Assembly (NCBI RefSeq): GCF_003002815.1 | Contig: NZ_PVTF01000004.1 | Span: 558,001 to 622,000, forward strand | Source: Umezawaea tangerina | GTDB lineage: Bacteria > Actinomycetota > Actinomycetes > Mycobacteriales > Pseudonocardiaceae | DNA length: 64,000 bases | Reading direction: 5' to 3' | In this document: in pieces, positions 58,748 through 64,000 of the stretch | How the letters are laid out: each line of letters begins with the position of its first letter | Numbering within the stretch: the first letter of the stretch is position 1 | Program-made: the position numbers and the translations under genes | The notes under the pieces: model-generated | The model's database searches: none | Told to the model about the DNA's origin: nothing | What the model saw: only the letters and a program-made list of their open reading frames with translations

Positions 58748-59713
58748 CTAGCGCCAGTGCTCCCAGCCAGGGGGTTTTTCGTACCCGCGGCCGTCCACCG
58801 TCACGCCGTCGCCGGGCCGCACCGCGCCGATCACCTGCCAGTCCTCGGGCACCGCGGCGGCGTCCGGGAACGTGGCGGCGAGCGCGTGGTCCTCACCTCC
58901 GGTGAGCACCCAGTGCCGCGCGTCGGCGCCGAGCGCGGACGCGACGTCGATCAGCCGCGGGTGGACCTCCAGCAGCTCCGTGCGGATGTCGATGCCGACG
59001 CCGGACGCGGTCGCGATGTGCCCGAGGTCGGCCAGCAGGCCGTCGGAGGTGTCGATCATCGCGGTGGCTCCCGCGGCGGCGGCCTCCGGACCGGAGGGGT
59101 ACGGCGGTTCGGGCGAGCGCTGCGCGCCGACGACGGCGACCGGGGAGCGGAAGCCGCGGCTGAGCACGGCCAGCCCGGCGGCCGCCCAGCCGAGCTTGCC
59201 GCACACCGCGACGATGTCGCCGACCTGCGCCCCGGACCGGACGACCGGCTCTAGTCCATTGAGGTCCCCGAGCGCAGTAATGGAGATCACCAGTGTCTCG
59301 GAGCTCACCATGTCGCCACCGACCACACCGGCCCCGGCGACGGCCGCCTCCTGCCACAGGCCTGCCGTGATGCCGTCGACCACGCTCGCGGGCGTGTCGG
59401 CCGGGCAGGCCAGTCCGATGAGGAGCGCGGTCGGCATCGCGCCCATGGCGGCGATGTCGGCGAGGTTGACCGCGGCGGCCTTCCGCCCCACGTGCTCGGG
59501 GGATGACCAGTCGAGTCTGAAGTGGACGTTCTCGACGAGGACGTCGGTCGAGGCGACCACCCGGCCGTCCGGGGCGGCGACGACCGCTGCGTCGTCACCC
59601 GGCCCGAGCAGCGTGGTGGGCGGCTGCGTCCGACCGGCCGTCACTCGGCGGATGAGACCGAACTCACCCACTTCAGCGACCGTGTCCGCGTCCTGCGGCG
59701 GGTCCGGACGCAA
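58748..59713 (-). CDS. thiL: Thiamine-monophosphate kinase
   Basis: The protein has 321 aa and phosphorylates thiamine monophosphate to the diphosphate cofactor. GPGDDAAVV binds metal and ATP; STDVLVENVHFRLDW and KAAAVNLADIAAMGA are the N-terminal AIRS blocks. DTSDGLLADLGHIA and LTGGEDHALAATFP carry the C-terminal ligands. The start is TTG at 59713, supported by GGGAGG 5 bases upstream. It opens the minus-strand thiL to ung group and is divergent from a ligand-domain protein. Confidence 0.94.
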   Translation of the reverse strand: MRPDPPQDADTVAEVGEFGLIRRVTAGRTQPPTTLLGPGDDAAVVAAPDGRVVASTDVLVENVHFRLDWSSPEHVGRKAAAVNLADIAAMGAMPTALLIGLACPADTPASVVDGITAGLWQEAAVAGAGVVGGDMVSSETLVISITALGDLNGLEPVVRSGAQVGDIVAVCGKLGWAAAGLAVLSRGFRSPVAVVGAQRSPEPPYPSGPEAAAAGATAMIDTSDGLLADLGHIATASGVGIDIRTELLEVHPRLIDVASALGADARHWVLTGGEDHALAATFPDAAAVPEDWQVIGAVRPGDGVTVDGRGYEKPPGWEHWR

Positions 59714-59810
59714 GATTGCCTCCCATTCTGAGCATTCGGAACTCCAACTGCGGTACGTTGCTGGTCAAGTTCCTACCCCGACCTAACCTGTCGCGACGAA
59801 GGGGCACGCC

Positions 59811-60044
59811 GTGGTGCACGCATACATCCTCATCCAGACCGAGGTCGGGAAGGCAGCCGCCGTCGCGGGCGAGATCTCCGGCATTCCGGGGGTTTCCACC
59901 GCGGAGGACGTGACCGGTCCGTACGACGTGATCGTCCGGGCGGACGCCGAGACCGTCGACCAGCTCGGCCAGCTCGTGGTCGCCCGCATCCAGAACGTGG
60001 AGGGGATCACCCGGACCCTGACCTGCCCGGTGGTCCATTTGTAG
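59811..60044 (+). CDS. Stand-alone Lrp/AsnC ligand-binding (RAM) domain protein
   Basis: The protein has 77 aa. VHAYILIQTEVGKAAAVAGEISG, VTGPYDVIVRADAETVDQLGQLV and IQNVEGITRTLTCPVVHL form the beta-alpha-beta RAM fold of Lrp-family regulators; the DNA-binding half is absent. Such proteins form amino-acid-binding oligomers and are common next to the DUF3515 and thiL genes in actinobacteria. GTG start. It is cotranscribed with the DUF3515 gene (20-bp gap). Confidence 0.88.
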   Translation: MVHAYILIQTEVGKAAAVAGEISGIPGVSTAEDVTGPYDVIVRADAETVDQLGQLVVARIQNVEGITRTLTCPVVHL

Positions 60045-60064
60045 CGACGTGCTGTCATAGCCCT

Positions 60065-60655
60065 GTGCCACAGGATCAGCCGACCGAATCCGAGCCCGTC
60101 TCGTCGTTGCCCCGACCGCTGCTCGCCGTGGCCATCGGCCTCCCGGTGCTGCTGGCGGTCGCGGTGGCGGCGGTCGGGCTCGTCCTCGGCACGTCGGGTG
60201 CCGCCGACCCGGCCTCGCCGTCCGCCGACAACTCGCGCCCGCTCGCGCTCGTGCCGGTGAACGCGCCCGCCGCTGAGTCCCCGGACTGCACGACGCTGCT
60301 GGGGAAGCTCCCGGTCAGCGTGGTGTCGGACGGGGCGACGCTGCCGCGCCGCGAGCTCGCCACGCCCGCGCCCGCGGGCGCTTTGGCGTGGGGTGACGCG
60401 GACCACTCGCCGCTGGTGCTGCGCTGCGGCCTGGAACGGCCGGGCGAGCTGTCGCCGACCGCCCAGCTGCGGGTCGTCTCGGACGTGCAGTGGCTGGAGG
60501 TCCAGGGCGGCGAGTCCTCGACCTGGTTCGCCGTCGACCGGCCGGTGTTCATCGCGCTCACCGTTCCCTCGGACGCGGGAACGGGGCCCCTGCAGGACGT
60601 GTCGACGACGATCCGCGACACGCTCCCGAAGGGCCCCGTCCAGACGCAGGGCTGA
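60065..60655 (+). CDS. DUF3515 membrane protein
   Basis: The protein has 196 aa. A Pro/Glu N-terminus, one transmembrane helix (about 18-42, LLAVAIGLPVLLAVAVAAVGLVLG) and an outer domain with SPDCTTLLGKLPVSVVSDGATLPRRELA, LRCGLERPGELS and WLEVQGGESSTWFAVDRPVFIALTVP match DUF3515. Two cysteines likely pair. It is the usual neighbour of ddl; it converges on ddl with a 7-bp gap. Function unknown; an envelope role is inferred from the family context. Confidence 0.85.
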   Translation: MPQDQPTESEPVSSLPRPLLAVAIGLPVLLAVAVAAVGLVLGTSGAADPASPSADNSRPLALVPVNAPAAESPDCTTLLGKLPVSVVSDGATLPRRELATPAPAGALAWGDADHSPLVLRCGLERPGELSPTAQLRVVSDVQWLEVQGGESSTWFAVDRPVFIALTVPSDAGTGPLQDVSTTIRDTLPKGPVQTQG

Positions 60656-60662
60656 GCACGGG

Positions 60663-61730
60663 TCAGCGCAGGCCGGTGCCGCGCGCGATCGCGGTGTCCA
60701 CGAGCGTGGTCAGCAGGGTCGGGTAGTCGACCCCGGTGACCGCCCACATCCGCGGGTACATCGAGATCGGCGTGAAGCCGGGCATGGTGTTGATCTCGTT
60801 GATCACCAGCTCGTCGTACTCGGTGACGAAGAAGTCCACCCTGGACAGGCCCTGGCAGTCCAGCGCGCGGAACGCCGTGACGGCCATCGCGCGCAGCCGC
60901 TCGGTGAGGTCGTCCTCCAGCTTGGCCGGGATGTCGAACTCGCACACGTCGTCGAGGTACTTCGAGTCGAAGTCGTACCAGTCGACCGAGCCGCCGACCA
61001 CGCGCAGCTCCGCGGGCAGGGACGCCTCGACCCGGCCGTCGGGGAACTCCAGCACACCGCACTCGACCTCGCGGCCGACCACGGCGGCCTCGACGATCAC
61101 CTTGGGGTCGGTCTGCCGGGCGAACGCGATGGCGTCGTCCAGGTGCCCCCAGTCCACGACCTTCGAGATGCCCACGGACGACCCGGCGCGGCACGGCTTC
61201 ACGAACACCGGCAGGCCGAGGCGGTCGCGCTGCTCCTGGGTGAGCGTGGCCTGGCCGCGCTTGAGCACCTCGAACGTGCCCACCGGCAGGCCCTCGGCCT
61301 GGAGCAGCTTCTTCGTGTACTCCTTGTCCATGGACACCGCGCTGGCCAGCACGCCGGGACCCACGTAGGGCACGTCGGCGAGCTCCAGCAGGCCCTGGAT
61401 CGTGCCGTCCTCGCCCCACGCGCCGTGCAGCAGCGGGAAGACCACGTCCACGCCCCCGACCACGACACCGGGCTCGGTGGGCACCAGCTCGCCGCCGCCC
61501 GCGGGCACGAGCGAGGCCAGCGTCGGCATCTCGCGGTCCTTGATCGTCAGCGCGACCTGGTCGTCGGCGCCGATCACCCACGCGCCCTCGGCGGTGATGC
61601 CGACGGGGACGACCTCGAAGCGGTCGCGGTCGAGGTTCGGCAGCACGCTCCCGGCGGAAACGCAGGAGACGGTGTGCTCGGTGCTCCGGCCGCCGAACAC
61701 CACGGCAACCCTGGTCTTGCGCTGTGTCAT
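60663..61730 (-). CDS. ddl: D-alanine--D-alanine ligase
   Basis: The protein has 355 aa and joins two D-alanines for peptidoglycan precursors. [14 protein letters not shown] (9-22) is the family signature, and [16 protein letters not shown] is the substrate block. ATP-grasp residues appear in [25 protein letters not shown] and [31 protein letters not shown] hexamer ends 8 bases before the ATG, with no ribosome site, so the message may be leaderless. Tyr rather than Phe at the D-Ala/D-Lac switch position could not be checked. Confidence 0.95.
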   Translation of the reverse strand: MTQRKTRVAVVFGGRSTEHTVSCVSAGSVLPNLDRDRFEVVPVGITAEGAWVIGADDQVALTIKDREMPTLASLVPAGGGELVPTEPGVVVGGVDVVFPLLHGAWGEDGTIQGLLELADVPYVGPGVLASAVSMDKEYTKKLLQAEGLPVGTFEVLKRGQATLTQEQRDRLGLPVFVKPCRAGSSVGISKVVDWGHLDDAIAFARQTDPKVIVEAAVVGREVECGVLEFPDGRVEASLPAELRVVGGSVDWYDFDSKYLDDVCEFDIPAKLEDDLTERLRAMAVTAFRALDCQGLSRVDFFVTEYDELVINEINTMPGFTPISMYPRMWAVTGVDYPTLLTTLVDTAIARGTGLR

Positions 61731-61738
61731 GAGGCCCG

Positions 61739-61744
61739 AGACTA
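61739..61744 (-). promoter_or_regulatory. Candidate -10 box for a leaderless ddl transcript
   Basis: On the minus strand TAGTCT ends 8 bases before the ddl ATG, with no ribosome site between them. Confidence 0.45.
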
Positions 61745-61754
61745 CCCGGACGGG

Positions 61755-63149
61755 TTACCCGTTCGGAGCAGCGCCGATGACCAGCTCGGCCAGGAGCGGG
61801 AGCACCGAGGTCAGCTGCTCGCGCGAGCACGCGGCGTAGCCGATGGCGACGCCGTGGACCCTCGGCCGCCCCGCGTGGTGCCTGGCCAGGCCGTCCAGCC
61901 GCAGGCCGCGCCGTTCCGCGGCGGCCAGCAGCTCCACCTCGGCCTCCGCGGTCGGCACCAGCACGACGACGTGCGCGCCCGCGTCGTCGCCGAGCACCGG
62001 GATGCCCGCCGCGGCCAGCGACTCGACCAGCAGCGCCCGCCGTTCGGACAGCTCGCGGCGCAGCTTGCGCAGGTGCCTGCCGAGGTCGCCGTGCCGGGCC
62101 AGCTCGACGACCACGCGCTGCCCGGCGGGCGCGGGGCCGGTGCCGGTGCGGTCGCGGTGGGCCAGCACGGCGCTGGCGATGGACTCGGGCGCCACCATCC
62201 AGCCGGTGCCCAGCGTCGGGGTGAGGATCTTGCTGGTGGTGCCCAGGTGCACGACCACGTCCGGCGCGAGGGCGGCCAGCAGCGGCAGCGGGGCCACGTC
62301 GTAGCGCAGCTCGCCGTCGTAGTCGTCCTCGATGACCAGCCACCCGTCGCGGCGGGCCCGTTCCACCAGCGCGACCCGGCGGCCCGCGGACATCCGGCCG
62401 CCCATCGGGTACTGGTGGGCGGGCGAGCAGTAGACGACCCGCACCCCCTTGGGCACGCCCTCGACGAGCAGGCCCTCCGAGTCGACCGGCGCGGGCACGA
62501 CCCGCATCCCGGCCGCGCGGATCGCGCCGACCGCGCGCTGGTAGCCGGGCTCCTCCACGGCGACCGCGTCACCGGGCTTGAGCACGGCCGCGGCCAGCTC
62601 GGTCAACGCCGCCGTCGTGCCACCGGTGGCCAGCACCAGCTCGTCGCGCAGCCCGCCGGGCACGGCGAGGCCGCGGTGCCGCAGCAGGTGCTCGGCCACG
62701 ACCTCGCGGTACTCCGGCAGTCCCCCGCGCTGCGGCCGCAGCAGCGGCGTCGTGTCCGCCGCGGCCCGCCACGCGCGGCGCCAGGCCGCCTTGTCCAGCC
62801 CACCCGCCCAGGGCGCGCCCGGCGCCAGGTCGACCACCTCGCCGGGCACCGGCTCCGGGGCCGGTGGCCTGGTGCGCCCCTTGAGCGCGCCGGGCGGGGT
62901 CGTGGTGACGTAGGTGCCGGACCCGTGCCTGCCCGCGATCCAGCCCTCGGCGTGCAGCTGCTCGTAGGCCGCGGCCGTGACGGTGCGGCTGACGCCGAGG
63001 CGCTCGGCCAGCGCCCTGGTCGAGGGCAGCCGGTCACCGCTGCGCAGCCTGCCCTCGGCGGCCGCGGTGCGCATGGCGTCCGCGAGCTGCACGGCGAGCG
63101 GTTCGGACGAGGTGCGGTCGAGCGCGACGGGGAACGCGGTGTCGGACAA
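61755..63149 (-). CDS. MocR-family regulator (GntR HTH + aminotransferase fold)
   Basis: The protein has 464 aa. Residues 15-80 form the GntR winged helix (LRSGDRLPSTRALAERLGVSRTVTAAAYEQL). Residues 115-455 form a type I aminotransferase domain with YCSPAHQYPMGG, VIEDDYDGELRY and GTTSKILTPTLGTGWM, whose Ser-Lys can hold PLP. PLP-sensing MocR/PdxR proteins activate vitamin B6 genes or divergent neighbours. The only usable start is TTG at 63149. It is divergent from a flavoprotein of the PNPOx fold, with direct repeats in the 66-bp gap that it probably binds. Confidence 0.88.
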   Translation of the reverse strand: MSDTAFPVALDRTSSEPLAVQLADAMRTAAAEGRLRSGDRLPSTRALAERLGVSRTVTAAAYEQLHAEGWIAGRHGSGTYVTTTPPGALKGRTRPPAPEPVPGEVVDLAPGAPWAGGLDKAAWRRAWRAAADTTPLLRPQRGGLPEYREVVAEHLLRHRGLAVPGGLRDELVLATGGTTAALTELAAAVLKPGDAVAVEEPGYQRAVGAIRAAGMRVVPAPVDSEGLLVEGVPKGVRVVYCSPAHQYPMGGRMSAGRRVALVERARRDGWLVIEDDYDGELRYDVAPLPLLAALAPDVVVHLGTTSKILTPTLGTGWMVAPESIASAVLAHRDRTGTGPAPAGQRVVVELARHGDLGRHLRKLRRELSERRALLVESLAAAGIPVLGDDAGAHVVVLVPTAEAEVELLAAAERRGLRLDGLARHHAGRPRVHGVAIGYAACSREQLTSVLPLLAELVIGAAPNG

Positions 63150-63151
63150 GT

Positions 63152-63196
63152 GGCACTTCCGAATCCTTCGGGATTGGTACTTCTAGAATGCCACTT
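63152..63196. promoter_or_regulatory. Direct repeats in the MocR/flavoprotein gap
   Basis: GGCACTT (63152-63158), GGTACTT (63176-63182) and GCCACTT (63190-63196) point the same way, with an AATCC-TTCG-GGATT hairpin-like site between the first two. MocR dimers typically bind spaced direct repeats. The first lies against the regulator's start codon. Confidence 0.55.
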
Positions 63197-63215
63197 TTTC
63201 GACCAGGATGGGGCC

Positions 63216-63863
63216 ATGACCTTGTCGCCCACCCCGCGCAGCACCATCAAGCGGGGCAAGAACCGCGCCGTGACCGACCGATCGGCCCTGCACGCTGTGC
63301 TCGACGCGGGCCTGGTGTGCCACCTCGCGGTCGTCGTCGACGGCGCGCCGGTCGTCCTGCCCACCGGGTACGGCCGCGACGGCGACACCCTCTACCTGCA
63401 CGGCTCGACCGGCGCGCGGACGCTGCGCGAGGCCGGGTCGGGTGTGCCGGTCAGCGTCGCGGTGACGCTGCTCGACGGCATCGTCTACGCGCGCTCGGTG
63501 TTCGACCACTCGATGAACTACCGGTGCGCCGTCGTGCACGGGACCGCCGTGCCGGTGACCGGGGACGAGGCCAAGTCGCACGCGCTGCGCGTGCTGACCG
63601 AGCACCTGTCGCCCGGATCGTGGGAGCACGCCCGGCGGCCGTCGGCCCGCGAGCTGGCCGCCACGTCCGTGCTCGCGCTGGACCTGGCCGAGGCGTCGGT
63701 GAAGATCCGCACCGGCCCCCCGTCCGACGAGGACGAGGACGTCGAGGCCGGTATCGCGTGGGCCGGTGTGCTGCCCATCCGCGAGTCCTTCGGCACGCCC
63801 GAGCCGTGCCCCCTGCTGCCCGAGGGCACGGCCGTGCCGGAGCACGTCAGCGCGCGGCGGTAG
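63216..63863 (+). CDS. Pyridoxamine 5'-phosphate oxidase-fold flavoprotein
   Basis: The protein has 215 aa. The split-barrel FMN-binding fold is recognised from LVCHLAVVVDGAPVVLPTGYGRDGDTLYLHGSTGARTL and VYARSVFDHSMNYRCAVVHG, with the closing WAGVLPIRESFGTP. It belongs to the pyridoxamine-oxidase-related nitroreductase-like group (PNPOx-type, not certainly PdxH). It is divergent from a MocR regulator and probably its target. The 3' end overlaps the convergent cysteine dioxygenase gene by 17 bases. The exact substrate is unknown. Confidence 0.82.
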   Translation: MTLSPTPRSTIKRGKNRAVTDRSALHAVLDAGLVCHLAVVVDGAPVVLPTGYGRDGDTLYLHGSTGARTLREAGSGVPVSVAVTLLDGIVYARSVFDHSMNYRCAVVHGTAVPVTGDEAKSHALRVLTEHLSPGSWEHARRPSARELAATSVLALDLAEASVKIRTGPPSDEDEDVEAGIAWAGVLPIRESFGTPEPCPLLPEGTAVPEHVSARR

Positions 63864-64000
63864 GCCCGTCGACCGGGTCGTAGCGGAAGGGCGTCATGCG
63901 CCTGCCGCCGTCGCGGTAGACGTGCACGGAGACCGCGGGGTCGGGCCCGTCGTTGTGCACGCGGTGCACGTAGCCGGGCCCGAACACCCGCGACTGCCCC
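63847..64000 (-). CDS. Cysteine dioxygenase-like cupin, C-terminal part (cut by window edge)
   Basis: Only the last 51 codons are present. They read QSRVFGPGYVHRVHND, then PAVSVHVYRDGGRRMTPFRYD before a TGA at 63847-63849. The YVHRVxN and AVSVHVY blocks, with metal-ligand His in HVY, match the C-terminal half of type I cysteine dioxygenase, which oxidises L-cysteine to cysteine sulfinate. The rest of the gene lies beyond the right edge. Confidence 0.8.
   Translation of the reverse strand, partial: GQSRVFGPGYVHRVHNDGPDPAVSVHVYRDGGRRMTPFRYDPVDGPTAAR

Overview
The window is about 70% G+C, with GTG and TTG starts, ATGA and GTGA gene overlaps and several genes that look leaderless. It carries an actinobacterial chromosomal backbone: ftsY, smc, acyP, mutM, rnc, rpmF, a DUF177 gene, a DivIVA-like gene, coaD, rsmD, pyc, recG, a DhaL/DegV gene, rpmB, ung, thiL, a DUF3515 gene and ddl. 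The gene order, the mycothiol-type DinB protein, the ESX-associated proteins and a spinosyn-type deoxysugar dehydrase together suggest the Pseudonocardiaceae (a Saccharothrix, Actinosynnema or Lentzea-like genome). The genus is inference.

Region 1 (1-4.4 kb) holds the 5' part of aceB divergent from an IclR regulator, a repeat-filled gap, and a two-gene sugar unit: a GT-B glycosyltransferase and a PMP/[2Fe-2S] 3-dehydrase of the E1 type. Region 2 (4.4-15.6 kb) holds ftsY, then a segment absent from the usual ftsY-smc pairing: anmK with a sodium/solute symporter, a tandem GNAT, a DinB-like protein, a compact ESX-associated operon (small alpha-helical protein, DUF3558 lipoprotein, PPE-like Gly-rich protein, EspG-like chaperone, small protein) and plsC. 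Region 3 (15.9-31.7 kb) is smc, an ECF sigma/zinc anti-sigma pair, acyP, twin Thr/Pro-rich membrane proteins, an orphan KdpDE system, a MarR regulator, a PadR/HAAS membrane pair, a GTPase with a membrane partner, and mutM.

Region 4 (31.7-44.1 kb) is mostly minus-strand housekeeping: the 82-aa gene, rnc, rpmF, DUF177 and a DivIVA-like protein; then coaD, rsmD, an SDR, an arginase-family protein, an MBL hydrolase, a zinc-ribbon protein, a degenerate prenyl synthase-like protein and pyc. Region 5 (44.5-55.9 kb) has a long DivIVA-type coiled coil, two DnaA-box-like sites, a secreted sialidase, an ORC-like AAA ATPase, a lipoprotein, recG, the DhaL/DegV protein, rpmB, and a membrane caspase paired with an EACC1-type protein. 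Region 6 (56.0-64.0 kb) is ung, a gamma carbonic anhydrase, thiL, ddl, a divergent MocR/flavoprotein pair and the 3' end of a cysteine dioxygenase gene.

Two observations stand out. First, a dispersed intergenic element occurs three times (near 1.7, 35.2 and 46.0 kb). Each copy has a perfect 23-27 bp hairpin with the same inner stem and loop but different outer arms that remain self-complementary, and a homologous tail made of short GC-rich mini-hairpins. In one copy the tail has expanded into eight perfect 25-bp tandem repeats. Second, the EACC1-caspase pair next to ung matches the layout of NTP-independent effector modules of actinobacterial conflict systems. No tRNA, rRNA, CRISPR array, transposase or integrase was seen.
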